The position numbers were made by a program, and so were the translations under genes. Shown in pieces: positions 25,917 to 35,475 of a DNA stretch of 64,000 bases. Position 1 is the first letter of the stretch, and every line of letters begins with the position of its first letter. The DNA is from DATBJJ01 sp036556425 (lineage in GTDB: Bacteria > Acidobacteriota > Vicinamibacteria > Vicinamibacterales > 2-12-FULL-66-21), in NCBI GenBank assembly GCA_036556425.1, contig DATBJJ010000077.1, positions 8,721 through 72,720 on the forward strand, read 5' to 3'. Under the pieces are notes generated by a model. The model was not told the DNA's origin. It did no database searches and worked only from the letters and a program-made list of their open reading frames with translations.

Positions 25917-28892
25917 ATGATTTATAGGGACATTTCGACCGGCCGGCAGGGAACGTCGTTTGCTTCGGCCGACGCGGGAATCCCCTTGCCTGCCGCCAGC
26001 CTCCCGCGCGTGAGCCGAAGCGCTCTCCTCCGGGCCGTCGCCCAGCTCGCCGTCGTGGCCTGCCTCGTCGTCCTCGCCGCGCTGAACATCTCGGTCAAGG
26101 GATGGACCGAGATGGAGGACGGCGTGCTGTGGGTGGCGAACGGCAACGACGTCATGGCGAGCGTGATAGCGGAAGGCTCGCCGGGCGCCGCCGCGGGATT
26201 GCGGCCGGGCGACCTGGTCCTGAAGATCGGCGAGCGGCAGATTCTCACGCCGAACGACGTCGTCTCGGTGCTGCACAGCACCGGCTCCGGCACGGCGCTC
26301 GACTACGTCGTCGTGCGTCATGGCGCGGCGGGCACCGATCCGGATCTCCTCACGATCCACGTCTCCGGCATTCCCACGGGATCGCACTGGCTATATCTCG
26401 CGCTCGCGGGCGTTGGTCTGTTCTCGCTCTTCGTCGGCGCGGCCGTCCGCCTGCGGCGTCCGGAGAATCAAGCGACGCTGCACTTCTTCTGGCTGTCGAT
26501 CGCGTTCTTCGGCGCGCTGACGTTCTCGGACAGCGGGCGGTTCGATCGGCTCGATTGGGTGTTCTACTGGGGCGACGCCGTGGCGCGGCTCCTGCTGCCG
26601 CCGCTCTTCGTGCACTTCGCGCTCGTGTTCCCCGAACGGCCGGACAGTTGGGCGAAGAGCGACAGCGGACGAACGATGCTGCCGCTGCTGTATCTGCCCG
26701 CGCTCCTCCTTGGCGGCGCGGAGGTCGCGGCGATCCTTCGAGGCGATCGTCAAGGCGACGTGCTCACCAACGTCGTCACGTTCGTCGAGCACGCGAAGCT
26801 GCTCTATCTCGCGCTGTGCCTCGTCGGCGGCCTCGTGATCATGACGCGCGCGCTCTATCGCGTGCGGTCGGTGACGGCGCGCCGCCAGCTGCGGTGGATC
26901 GTGTGGGGCACGGGCCTCGGCGCGATGCCGTTCGTCTTCGGCTACGCGCTGCCGTTTGCGCTCGGGTTCGTTCCGCCGCGCGCGTTCGAGCTGACGGCCG
27001 TGCTCCTCGGCCTCGTGCCGCTTGCCTTCGCGTCCGCGATCATCCGCTACCGGTTGATGGACGTCGAGGTCATCATCAAGCGCGGCTTGGTGTATGCGGC
27101 GGCGATTGCCGCGATCGCGGCCTTCTATGCAATTCTGCTTCGCCTCGCCGAGCAGGTGTTCCCGAGCGATCCCTCGAGAACCGGTCCGAACACCGTCGTC
27201 GCGTTCCTCGCGACGCTGGTGCTGGTGCTGCTCGCGCGTCCGGTGAAGAACGCGATTCAGACCGGGCTCGATCGCGTGTACTACCGCGATCGATACGACT
27301 ATCGGCGCGCGCTCGTCGGCTTCGCGCGCGACCTCAACAGCGATCTCGATCTGTTCCGCTTGAGCGAGCGTCTCGTGCGCCGCGTGACCGAAACGCTCCT
27401 CGTCGATCGCATGGCGCTCATGCTCGCGCCGCCGACGCCGGCGCCGGACGCGCAGTTCGTCACGATCGCTCACGCGGGGTTCGGCGCCGAGCCTCCGGTG
27501 CTCGGCCGGAGCTCCGAGGTCGCCACGCGTCTCATCTCGGGCCACACGCTGACGCTGGACGATCCGCTCGCGCAGCGCCGGCTCGATTCGACCGACATCG
27601 AATTCTGGCGCGAATCCGGGATCCACTACTTCGTGCCGTGCGTCTCGAAGGAAGGGACGATCGCGGTGATGGCGCTCGGACGCAAGTCGAGCGCGGAGCC
27701 TCTGTCGAGCGAAGACATGGCGCTGCTCGCCGCGGTGGCCGCGCAGGCCGCGACCGCGCTCGAGAACGGCCGTCTCTACCGGCAGTTGACCGTCAAGGCC
27801 GACGAGCTCGAGCGGATGCGCGAGTTCAGCGAGAACATTCTCGAATCGCTGAACGATGGTCTTGCCGTCGTCGATCGCGACGATCGCATCGTGCGCTGGA
27901 ACCGCAGGCTCGAGGAGCTCTACGGCATCCGCCACGAAGCGGCGGTCGGCCGCCGGCTGGATCAGATCGTCGACGAAGGGTTCTTCGAGATCCTTCGCTC
28001 GGGCCGGCGCGAATCGCCGGATGGCGCGGCGCTCTATCGCGTGCCGCTGTCGTCGCGGCACACGCCGCCGCGCCGGCTGCTCGTGAACGTCGCGACGACG
28101 CCGCTCAGGGACATGACCGGCGCGATAGCGGGAACGATCGTGGTCGTCGAGGATATTTCCGCCCGCGTCCAGCTCGAGGAGCAGCTGCAGATCTCGGAGA
28201 AGATGGCGTCGATCGGCCTTCTCGCCGCCGGCGTCGCGCACGAGGTCAACACGCCGCTCACCGGCATCAGCAGCTTCGTGCAGATGCTGATGCAGGGGAC
28301 CGAGCCGGACGATCCGCGGACGCAGGTGCTGGAGAAGATCGAGCGTCAGACGTTCCGCGCGGCGAAGATCGTCAACGGCCTGCTGAATCTCGCGAGGCCC
28401 GCGCAGGTCGACAGCGGACCTGTGGACGTGAACGCGGTGATCAACGACGTGCTGTCGCTGCTCGAGCACCAGCTCCGCACCGGCCGGATCCAGGTCCGCA
28501 AGGAGCTCGCTGCCGAGCCGCCGATCGTCCTGGGCATCGAGTACAAGTTGCAGCAAGTGTTCTTGAATCTCTTCCTCAACGCGCGGGATGCGATGCCGAA
28601 AGGCGGATGGCTCACGATCGCGACGCGCGCGTCGGGCGAGACGGCGACGATTGAAGTCGGGGACACCGGCTCGGGAATCCCGGTCGATCAGCTGTCGCGC
28701 ATTTACGATCCGTTCTTCACGACAAAGGACATCGGCAAGGGCACGGGCCTCGGCCTGTCGATCACGTACGGCATCGTGCAAGAGCACGGCGGCGCGATTA
28801 CCTGCGACAGCTCGCCCGGCCAAGGCACGCGCTTCTCGCTCACGCTTCCGCTCGCGGCGGGCCGCACCCAAGCAGGCTCCGTCACCAGATGA
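25917..28892 (+). CDS. Membrane sensor histidine kinase (PDZ, multi-TM, GAF, PAS, HisKA, HATPase)
   Basis: This 991-residue kinase has a first membrane helix near 40-60 (AVAQLAVVACLVVLAALNI). A periplasmic PDZ-like domain (~65-140, EGSPGAAAGLRPGDLVLKIG) is followed by about seven more helices (~160-390). Then come a GAF domain (~455-620), a coiled linker and a PAS domain (~630-750, LNDGLAVVDRDDRIVRWN). The HisKA box has phospho-acceptor His775 (AHEVNTPLTG), and the HATPase has N, G1 and G2 boxes (FLNARDAM, DTGSGIP, GKGTGLGLS). It resembles NtrB-type kinases and its stop overlaps the NtrC-type regulator (ATGA), so the pair is a two-component system. The PDZ domain suggests sensing of periplasmic peptides or proteins. 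Confidence 0.9.
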   Translation: MIYRDISTGRQGTSFASADAGIPLPAASLPRVSRSALLRAVAQLAVVACLVVLAALNISVKGWTEMEDGVLWVANGNDVMASVIAEGSPGAAAGLRPGDLVLKIGERQILTPNDVVSVLHSTGSGTALDYVVVRHGAAGTDPDLLTIHVSGIPTGSHWLYLALAGVGLFSLFVGAAVRLRRPENQATLHFFWLSIAFFGALTFSDSGRFDRLDWVFYWGDAVARLLLPPLFVHFALVFPERPDSWAKSDSGRTMLPLLYLPALLLGGAEVAAILRGDRQGDVLTNVVTFVEHAKLLYLALCLVGGLVIMTRALYRVRSVTARRQLRWIVWGTGLGAMPFVFGYALPFALGFVPPRAFELTAVLLGLVPLAFASAIIRYRLMDVEVIIKRGLVYAAAIAAIAAFYAILLRLAEQVFPSDPSRTGPNTVVAFLATLVLVLLARPVKNAIQTGLDRVYYRDRYDYRRALVGFARDLNSDLDLFRLSERLVRRVTETLLVDRMALMLAPPTPAPDAQFVTIAHAGFGAEPPVLGRSSEVATRLISGHTLTLDDPLAQRRLDSTDIEFWRESGIHYFVPCVSKEGTIAVMALGRKSSAEPLSSEDMALLAAVAAQAATALENGRLYRQLTVKADELERMREFSENILESLNDGLAVVDRDDRIVRWNRRLEELYGIRHEAAVGRRLDQIVDEGFFEILRSGRRESPDGAALYRVPLSSRHTPPRRLLVNVATTPLRDMTGAIAGTIVVVEDISARVQLEEQLQISEKMASIGLLAAGVAHEVNTPLTGISSFVQMLMQGTEPDDPRTQVLEKIERQTFRAAKIVNGLLNLARPAQVDSGPVDVNAVINDVLSLLEHQLRTGRIQVRKELAAEPPIVLGIEYKLQQVFLNLFLNARDAMPKGGWLTIATRASGETATIEVGDTGSGIPVDQLSRIYDPFFTTKDIGKGTGLGLSITYGIVQEHGGAITCDSSPGQGTRFSLTLPLAAGRTQAGSVTR

Positions 28893-30322
28893 ATCGCACC
28901 GGCACCATTCTGGTCATCGACGACGAGGAGATCATGCGCGAGATCCTCGAGGCGCTGCTGACGCGCGAGGGGTACGTCGTACGCCTCGCCGCCGACGCCG
29001 CGGCGGGACTCGAGCTCGCGCGCACGGTACCCTTCGACGCCGCCATCGTCGACATCATGATGCCTGGGATGGACGGCATGGCCGCGCTCGACGAGCTGAA
29101 GAAGATCGACGACGACCTGCCGGTCATCATGATCACCGCGTTCGCGTCGGTCGAGAGCGCGATCAATGCGATCAAGCGCGGCGCGTTCCACTACATCATG
29201 AAGCCGTTCAAGAACGACGAGGTGCTTGCGGTGCTCCGCAACGCCCTCGAGAAACGGCGTCTGGTGGCGGAGAACCGCGCGCTCCGGCAGAACCTGCAGG
29301 CGCACGCGAACCGCTTCGGCGAGATCATCGGCCGCAGCCCGCGCATGAAGCAGGTGTTCGACCTGATCATCCAGGCGGCGCCGAGCCGCTCGACGATCTT
29401 GATCAACGGCGAGAGCGGGACCGGCAAGGAGCTCGTGGCGCGGGCGCTCCACCAGCACTCGACGCGCTCGGATCGCGCGTTCATCACCGTCAACTCGGGC
29501 AACCTTCCGCCGGATCTCCTCGAGTCGAACCTGTTCGGCCACGTGAAGGGCGCGTTCACCGGCGCCATCTATCCGAAGAAGGGCCTCTTCGAGCTGGCCG
29601 ACAAAGGCACGATCTTCTTCGACGAGATCGGCAACATCCCGCTCGAGACGCAAGCGAAGCTGCTGCGCGTGATTCAGGAGCGCGAGTTCATGCGGCTGGG
29701 CGGCGTCGAGACGATCAAGGTCGACGTCCGCATCATCGCGGCAACCAACGTCGAGCTGCGGCGGATGATGGAAGAGGGGAAGTTCCGCGAAGATCTGTTC
29801 TACCGGCTGCACGTCATCACGGTGCAACTGCCCGCGCTGCGCGAGCGCCGAGAGGACATCCCGCTCCTCGCGCAGCATTTCCTCGAGAAGTACGGCGTGG
29901 AGAACAACAAGCCGCGCCTCGAGCTGACGCCGGAAGCGCTCGATCTCCTGCTCGAGTACGATTGGCAGGGAAACGTCCGCGAGCTCGAGAACGTCATCGA
30001 GCGCGCGGCCGTGCTGACATCAGGACCGCGGATCGACGTCGACCTCGTGCCGGACCACGTCCGCAACAGCCGCCGCTTCCAGATGCCGCAGTTCATCGTG
30101 CCGCCCGAGGGGATCTCGTATCGCGACGCGGAGATCGCGTTTCAGCGCGGGTTGATCGAGTCGGCGCTCGAGCAGGCCGGCGGCGTCCAGAAGCGCGCCG
30201 CGGAGCTCCTGCAGATCAAGCCGACGACGCTGAACGAGATGATCAAGCGGCACGACATCCGCCCGCGCCGCAAGCGCGCGGGGCAGCCGATCGACGAAGA
30301 AGTGTCCGTGGACAGCGATTAG
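28889..30322 (+). CDS. Sigma-54-dependent response regulator, NtrC family
   Basis: This 477-residue regulator has a receiver domain with phospho-acceptor Asp55 (IVDIMMPGMDG) and Lys105. A AAA+ domain follows with Walker A GESGTGKE (174-181), the sigma-54 contact loop GAFTGA (221-226) and Walker B TIFFDE (241-246), then a C-terminal Fis-type helix-turn-helix (KRAAELLQIKPTTLNEMIKRH). It activates sigma-54 promoters when phosphorylated by the overlapping upstream kinase. No -24/-12 promoter was recognised in the flanking gaps, so its targets may lie elsewhere. The 3' end overlaps the convergent glycosyltransferase gene by four bases. Confidence 0.95.
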   Translation: MNRTGTILVIDDEEIMREILEALLTREGYVVRLAADAAAGLELARTVPFDAAIVDIMMPGMDGMAALDELKKIDDDLPVIMITAFASVESAINAIKRGAFHYIMKPFKNDEVLAVLRNALEKRRLVAENRALRQNLQAHANRFGEIIGRSPRMKQVFDLIIQAAPSRSTILINGESGTGKELVARALHQHSTRSDRAFITVNSGNLPPDLLESNLFGHVKGAFTGAIYPKKGLFELADKGTIFFDEIGNIPLETQAKLLRVIQEREFMRLGGVETIKVDVRIIAATNVELRRMMEEGKFREDLFYRLHVITVQLPALRERREDIPLLAQHFLEKYGVENNKPRLELTPEALDLLLEYDWQGNVRELENVIERAAVLTSGPRIDVDLVPDHVRNSRRFQMPQFIVPPEGISYRDAEIAFQRGLIESALEQAGGVQKRAAELLQIKPTTLNEMIKRHDIRPRRKRAGQPIDEEVSVDSD

Positions 30323-31629
30323 AGGCTGCGAATCAGCGCTTTCTGATTGCTGCGCAGCCGAGCGAACATCTGCTCGTACTTCCCGAGAATCACGTCCCAC
30401 CGATAGTTCTGCCGCACGTACCGCCTGCCGTTGCGTCCCATGGATTCTCGAAGATGTGGATCCGCGATCAGCAGCCGCAGGCATTCGGTGAACTCGTCGC
30501 GGTCGGCGTAGTACAAGCCGGCGTTGCTCTTGTGGCAGTGATCGACGAGGACTTCGCTGCGCGCGTTCGCGAGGATCGGCGTGCCGACGGCGAATGACTC
30601 GAGCGCGAGCAGCGAGAGGCTCTCGTAGGGAGAGGGCACGACGACGACTGTTGCGGCTTCGAGAGCCTGGAGCCGCTCTTGATCCGAGAGGCGCCCCGCG
30701 AACCGGATGAAGGGCTCCTCGGGCAGCGGCATCAGCTTCACGCCCATCAGCACGAGCGACGCGTCGCCGCCATCCTGCACGTAGCTGCTGAAGTACTCGA
30801 CCAGCTCCTCGCACCCCTTGCCGGGATCGATCCGGCCGCCGTAGAGCGCGACAGGCCCGTGCAGGCGGTGGCGCCGGCGGAACATCGTCCCGCGCTGCGC
30901 GAGGTGCGGCCGGAAGCTCGGCGAATCGTCGGCCGGCGGCGTCTCGTCGCCGCTTTCCGGCCCGTCGTCCGTGTGCGAGGGCTCGCTCGAGTTGCGGTCG
31001 CGCGCCCATCCCTGGCTCGCGGGCAGATCGACGCCGCAGCCGACCGTCTGTTCCTCGACCGCCCGAATCGAGAAATGCGTCGTCAAAAACTTGCGCTCGA
31101 CCTCGGTGTTGTACGCGATGCCGGCCGGGAGGCTGAACAGCTCTTTGTAGACGTCGAGGTGAATCGCCGGCTCGTCGTGCGCCGTCGGCACGAGGATGCT
31201 CTTGTGCGGCGCGACGCGCATGCCGAGCACGGTCGGCGCGTAGAGATACGTGAAGAAGATCAGCATGTCGTACTGCTGCTGGTTGCGATCGAGATACTCG
31301 AGCAGCGCCGGGCACCACGGTCCCTGCTGGCGGAGCCACTCGCTCTCCTCCTCGCGCGTATGCTTGTTGGTGAAGATCCACTCGGAGTACCGGTTGAACG
31401 CGTGGATGTCGCGCGTGCGCGCGTTCGCGAACCGGCGGACGGTGACGCTCCGGATACGGTCCGAGCCTTCAGCGTACTCGTTCTTCCACGACACGTAGTC
31501 GGCCGCGCAGGTCGTGAGCACTTCGACTTGGTGCTTCGGCGCGAGCCGCTCGGCGATGAGCCGGCAGTGATATTCGGATCCGCCGAGAATTTCCGCGCCG
31601 TAGCGCTGGACGATGAATGCGATTCTCAT
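30319..31629 (-). CDS. GT4 glycosyltransferase A' (paralogue of 34159-35475)
   Basis: This 436-residue GT-B enzyme starts MRIAFIVQRYGAEILGGSEYHCRLIAERLA and has the GT4 donor-binding block VVVVPSPYESLSLLALESFAVGTPILA with the E-x7-E pattern. It is clearly related along its length to the protein at 34159-35475 (same VQRYGAEI-GG start, VGRIDPGKGCEELVEYF versus IGRIDENKGCAELFEYF). It carries an extra ~40-residue acidic, low-complexity insertion between the two Rossmann domains (about 205-245) that the paralogue lacks. It is probably cytoplasmic, adding a sugar to a lipid-linked glycan. It is separated from the upstream glycosyltransferase by a 158-nt gap with a hairpin. Confidence 0.87.
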   Translation of the reverse strand: MRIAFIVQRYGAEILGGSEYHCRLIAERLAPKHQVEVLTTCAADYVSWKNEYAEGSDRIRSVTVRRFANARTRDIHAFNRYSEWIFTNKHTREEESEWLRQQGPWCPALLEYLDRNQQQYDMLIFFTYLYAPTVLGMRVAPHKSILVPTAHDEPAIHLDVYKELFSLPAGIAYNTEVERKFLTTHFSIRAVEEQTVGCGVDLPASQGWARDRNSSEPSHTDDGPESGDETPPADDSPSFRPHLAQRGTMFRRRHRLHGPVALYGGRIDPGKGCEELVEYFSSYVQDGGDASLVLMGVKLMPLPEEPFIRFAGRLSDQERLQALEAATVVVVPSPYESLSLLALESFAVGTPILANARSEVLVDHCHKSNAGLYYADRDEFTECLRLLIADPHLRESMGRNGRRYVRQNYRWDVILGKYEQMFARLRSNQKALIRSL

Positions 31630-31636
31630 CTATCAC

Positions 31637-31657
31637 CCGAGGGGCTTCGCCCCTCGG
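31637..31657. repeat. GGGGCTTCGCCCC hairpin repeat
   Basis: A perfect inverted repeat with a 9-bp stem and TTC loop (CCGAGGGGC / GCCCCTCGG) lies at the 5' side of the glycosyltransferase gene. The rest of the 158-nt gap is rich in GCTCGC-type words and has no open reading frame I would support. A reverse-orientation core copy occurs at 58361-58373. Confidence 0.7.
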
Positions 31658-31787
31658 ACTCCCCTGGGCGCTCTCTCGCGCGCCGCTTCGTCGGCGCGCT
31701 CGGTTCGCGTGGCTCGCTCGCCATGCTCGCTCGCACCCCACGTGCGAGCTTCCACGTTCGATCCCGAAGTCCCGGGCCGGGAGCCTC

Positions 31788-32852
31788 TCACGCGAGGCTC
31801 CTCAATACTTCGCGGAGGCTCGCATCTATCCGCGCCGTGCTGAAATCCTGCAGCCGCTTGCGCTGGCCGTTTATCACGCGCGATCGCACGGACCGATCGT
31901 ATACGAGCAGGCCGAGCATCTCCGCCGCCATCTCGAGATCTTTCGGCGCGAACAGCACGCCGGCGCCGCCGAGCGTCTCGGGCACCGCGCCGGCGGCGTA
32001 CGCCAGGATGGGGACGTCCGCGGACATGGCCTCCACGAGGGGCACGCAGAATCCCTCGTGCTCGCTCAGCGAGACGTAGGCGTCAGCCCAGCGGTAGAAC
32101 GCGCCGAGATCCTCGTCGGGGACTGGGCCCGTGAACCAGAACCGGTCCGGCAGCATGCGAAACTCCGCGATCATCGCGCGGATCTGCGCGTAGTACGAGG
32201 GCACGCCGTCGTAGCGGCCGACGAAGATGAAGCGATAGTAGCTGTCGACGTATCGCTTGTAGACTTCCGCCAGGCGGATGTGATCGTCGATGCGCTTGTT
32301 CGGGACGATGCGGCCGACGAAGAGGATGTTGATCAGGCCGTCGCCGAGAATCTTCTCGAGCGCGGGACGCCGCGGCGCTTCGGTGATTCGAGCGGTGTCG
32401 ACGGCAATCGGCAGCACGCCGGTCGGCGCGAAGCCGAGCGACTCGAGCTCCTGACGATTGAACTCCGAATCGCCGAGCGCGAGATCGACGCGTCCGGCGA
32501 GCGACCGCAGCTCGCTGCGCCCGAGCGCGGCGAGACGAAACAGGGCGGGCGCGTACGGCGCGAAGAACGACGCGGGCGTGATGTTGTGGTACTGCAGGAC
32601 GCGCGCGCCGCCGAGGCGCGCGAACGCGTCGGTCATCGGCGACGGCAACGCGAAGTGAAAGATCGTGACGTCGCCGCGCGTCGCGCCGGCGGACGAAAAC
32701 GGAAGAACGTCGCCGCGCAGGCCGTCGTCGATCGTCAGCGCGTAGATCTCCGAGTCGTGACCGCTTCCGCGCAGCAGCTCTCGGACGCGCCGCGCGCTGT
32801 CCCCGATTGCGTCGCCCCGGTGCGCCGCTGGAACCCACTGGTTGATGATCAT
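31788..32852 (-). CDS. GT4 glycosyltransferase B' (paralogue of 32849-34162)
   Basis: This 354-residue GT-B glycosyltransferase opens MIINQWVPAAHRGDAIGDSARRVR. It carries YHNITPASFF, LALGDSEFNRQELESLGF, the donor-domain start ILFVGRIVPNKRIDDHI, and HEGFCVPLVEAMSADVPILAYAAGAVPETL with the GT4 Glu pair. Each block has a counterpart in the upstream protein (YHNITPPEYF, LALGDSEYNRLELEALGF, VMFVGRVIPNKRFETII), so the two arose by duplication. The ATG at 32852 overlaps the upstream stop (ATGA). The sugar and acceptor are unknown. Confidence 0.88.
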   Translation of the reverse strand: MIINQWVPAAHRGDAIGDSARRVRELLRGSGHDSEIYALTIDDGLRGDVLPFSSAGATRGDVTIFHFALPSPMTDAFARLGGARVLQYHNITPASFFAPYAPALFRLAALGRSELRSLAGRVDLALGDSEFNRQELESLGFAPTGVLPIAVDTARITEAPRRPALEKILGDGLINILFVGRIVPNKRIDDHIRLAEVYKRYVDSYYRFIFVGRYDGVPSYYAQIRAMIAEFRMLPDRFWFTGPVPDEDLGAFYRWADAYVSLSEHEGFCVPLVEAMSADVPILAYAAGAVPETLGGAGVLFAPKDLEMAAEMLGLLVYDRSVRSRVINGQRKRLQDFSTARIDASLREVLRSLA

Positions 32853-34162
32853 GGTCTTCCGCGGTCCGCTGTCCGCAATCCGCGGTCCGCACGCGGCGGT
32901 TCGTGGGGACTGGGGGTTTTGCCGGCCGCGGGCAGCGAACCCCGGGCAGCGTCGGGCTCTTCGGGAAGCGCCTTGAACAGCGCCGGTCGGAACTGCCTCA
33001 ATTCCTCGAGCCGTTCCGCCTGGTCGAACTGCGCCCAGAAATCCCAGGGGACATCCGGAGCCGCGCGCGGCGGACGCTGCCGGACGCCGTCGACGAAGCG
33101 CAGGAGCGTCTCGCCGAAGTTTCGCGAGAGCAATCGCTGCAGCGCCGCGTCCTGCGACTGGAGCACCGCGTCCTCGAGCGCCGGATCGTCGAGCACCGCG
33201 TGCATGAGCTGCGCGATGTCGAACGGATCCGTCGTGTCATAGAGCACGCCGCCGCCATCCATCGTCGCCGGCACGGCGGTCGACGCATACGCGAGTACAG
33301 GCACCCGCTTGTAGAACGCCTCCACGATCGGCACGCAGAAGCCCTCGTGCGCGCTCGCGCAGAGAAACAGATCCGCGACGTCGTAGAGCGCCGTCAGCTC
33401 CTCGTTCGAGATGTGGCCGGTGAAGTGCACGTCCGGCGTGCCGAGCCGCGCGATCAGTTGCTGCAGCATCGCGAGGTAGCGTTCGAAGCCGCCGTACGAG
33501 CCGACGAGTATCAGGCGCGCGCGCGGATTGTGCCGCGACCGGTACACGTGGAACGCGCGGATGATCGTCTCGAATCGCTTGTTCGGGATGACGCGGCCCA
33601 CGAACATCACGTTCGTCCACCCATCGTCGAAATCCGACGAGAGGAACGTGTTCGGCTCGCCGTGCAAATGGCTGAAGTCAGGGACGACTGGAAGCACGCC
33701 CGAGGTGGGAAACCCCAGCGCCTCCAGCTCGAGGCGGTTGTACTCCGAATCGCCGAGCGCGAGCTCCGATCGCCCGATGTAGGCGGTGAGCTCCCGCCGG
33801 CCGCGGAAGCACAGCTTCACGAGATCGCGGTGGATGCCGACGAAGTACTCCGGCGGCGTGATGTTGTGATAGACGAGCGCCATCTTGCCCGGGAGCGCGT
33901 ACGCCGTGCGCGACGCGCGCGATCCGATCGAGAAATGGTGGACGAGCACGTCGTCGGGCGCGATCGCGCCGACCATCTCGCGATAGTCGATCGTCAGATC
34001 CTCGAGCCGGGGATCCGCGGTCTCGACGAAGATCTCGGAGTCGAAGCCTGCGCCGCGCAGGACGCGCTGAATCCCGAGGACTTCGTGCCCGATCGCGTCG
34101 CCGTAGCCGAGCGTCGCGAGCACCTGATGAACGCGCGGACGGCGCCCTCCGCGGATCGTCAT
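32849..34162 (-). CDS. GT4 glycosyltransferase B
   Basis: This 437-residue GT-B glycosyltransferase starts at the ATG at 34162, overlapping the upstream stop (ATGA); the open frame upstream of that lies inside the neighbouring gene. The N-terminal domain has GYGDAIGHEVLGIQRVL, the donor domain has FVGRVIPNKRFETIIRAF and HEGFCVPIVEAFYKRVPVLAYASTAVPATMDGGG. The last ~70 residues (after FVDGVRQRPPR) are a proline- and charge-rich tail absent from the shorter paralogue B'. It is probably an envelope-glycan enzyme; the specificity is unknown. Confidence 0.88.
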   Translation of the reverse strand: MTIRGGRRPRVHQVLATLGYGDAIGHEVLGIQRVLRGAGFDSEIFVETADPRLEDLTIDYREMVGAIAPDDVLVHHFSIGSRASRTAYALPGKMALVYHNITPPEYFVGIHRDLVKLCFRGRRELTAYIGRSELALGDSEYNRLELEALGFPTSGVLPVVPDFSHLHGEPNTFLSSDFDDGWTNVMFVGRVIPNKRFETIIRAFHVYRSRHNPRARLILVGSYGGFERYLAMLQQLIARLGTPDVHFTGHISNEELTALYDVADLFLCASAHEGFCVPIVEAFYKRVPVLAYASTAVPATMDGGGVLYDTTDPFDIAQLMHAVLDDPALEDAVLQSQDAALQRLLSRNFGETLLRFVDGVRQRPPRAAPDVPWDFWAQFDQAERLEELRQFRPALFKALPEEPDAARGSLPAAGKTPSPHEPPRADRGLRTADRGRP

Positions 34163-35475
34163 GCGGTGCGATCCTGACGCGCGTCGGGGACCGCGGCGCC
34201 CGACGGCAGCCGCGCGAGCACCTCGCTCGCCGGCGGCAGCGTGCGCGCGCGACGCGCCATCCATCCCGGCAGCGGCTCGACGGCCGCGCGGCGCGGACCG
34301 CGCTCCTCCTTCTTCAGGAACTCGAACATGTCGAGGTACTTCTTCTCGATCACCGGCCACGCGTAGTGCCGCGCGAAGTACTCCCGACCGTTCCTGCCAA
34401 GGCGCACGTTCAGCGGACCGTTCGACTCGAGCGAGTACAACGTCTCCGCGAATTCCTCATAGCTCTCGTAGTAGAGCCCGGCGTTGCTGCGGATGCACTG
34501 GCCCTTCAGGACGTCGCACCGGCCGTTCGCGAGAACGGGACGGCCCAAGGCCCACGCCTCGAGCGCCACCATCGACAGGCTCTCGAAGTACGACGGCATG
34601 ATCAGGAGATCGGCCGCGGCAAGCGCGTCGAACTTGTCCTCGTCCGAGAGATAGCCGAGATGATGGATGCGATGATGCGATGGAACGGGAATGATCGCTT
34701 TCCCGATCAGCGCGAGATCGAGGCCGCGCGGGAACGTTCTCGCGTAGCGCTGGAAGTACTCGAAGAGCTCGGCGCACCCTTTGTTCTCGTCGATGCGCCC
34801 GATGTAGATCGCGAACGGACGATCGATCTTGTGGCGCCGCCGGAAGCGCGCGGGATCGGTCCGCGCCGGAACTTCCGATCCGACGCCGACCACGACGCCT
34901 GGCACGTGCTCGTTGCGCGCGGCCGCCTGAATCATCGCCCGCTCTTCGTGCGAGTTGTACATGATGCCGCGCACGCCTCTCAACACCGGCCCGAAGATCG
35001 CGAGCGCCACGGCTGGATCGCGCTCGGCCGTCGGCACGAGCACCGCCTTCGACGCGAGGCGGCGCGCGCCATGCCACGCGTGATAGTAGCGAAAGCTGAA
35101 GAGCAGGATGTAGTCGAAGGAATCCGCCGCGCGCGCGAGGTAATCCAGCATGGCCGGGCTCGCCGGCCCTTCGCTGTCGAGCCACGCGAGCTCGTCGCCG
35201 ATCGAGTGCGTCTCGTCGAACACGCGCCGCGATCGCCGGCCGAACTCCGCTGGATTGCGCTCGCGCGAGACCGGGAAGCGCCGCACCGGAATGCCGTGCA
35301 CGGTCTCGGTGCCGGCCGGGAGCTCGTTGCGCCAGGTCACGTAGTCGCGCGCGCACGTCGTGACGACTTCGACCTCGCCGTGCTTCGCCATGCGCTCGGC
35401 GATGTACCGCGCGTGCTGCTCCGCACCACCGTTGATCTCGGCGCCGTAGCGCTGAACGACGACCGCGAGCTTCAC
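34159..35475 (-). CDS. GT4 glycosyltransferase A
   Basis: This 438-residue GT-B enzyme starts VKLAVVVQRYGAEINGGAEQHARYIAERMA. It has IYIGRIDENKGCAELFEYF and the donor motif IMPSYFESLSMVALEAWALGRPVLANG. It is the paralogue of the protein at 30319-31629 but has a short linker where that one has an acidic insertion. The GTG at 35475 overlaps the stop of the preceding gene (GTGA). A basic C-terminal extension (RRAAVEPLPGWMARRARTL) of about 40 residues may bind the membrane. It is the first of four glycosyltransferases in a coupled minus-strand run. Confidence 0.88.
   Translation of the reverse strand: MKLAVVVQRYGAEINGGAEQHARYIAERMAKHGEVEVVTTCARDYVTWRNELPAGTETVHGIPVRRFPVSRERNPAEFGRRSRRVFDETHSIGDELAWLDSEGPASPAMLDYLARAADSFDYILLFSFRYYHAWHGARRLASKAVLVPTAERDPAVALAIFGPVLRGVRGIMYNSHEERAMIQAAARNEHVPGVVVGVGSEVPARTDPARFRRRHKIDRPFAIYIGRIDENKGCAELFEYFQRYARTFPRGLDLALIGKAIIPVPSHHRIHHLGYLSDEDKFDALAAADLLIMPSYFESLSMVALEAWALGRPVLANGRCDVLKGQCIRSNAGLYYESYEEFAETLYSLESNGPLNVRLGRNGREYFARHYAWPVIEKKYLDMFEFLKKEERGPRRAAVEPLPGWMARRARTLPPASEVLARLPSGAAVPDARQDRTA

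Noticed and set aside
23913..26387. 824-codon minus-strand open frame opposite the outer-membrane protein gene
   Set aside because: The plus-strand protein has a signal peptide, Shine-Dalgarno and terminal Phe; the minus frame is Arg-rich and crosses the intergenic gap.
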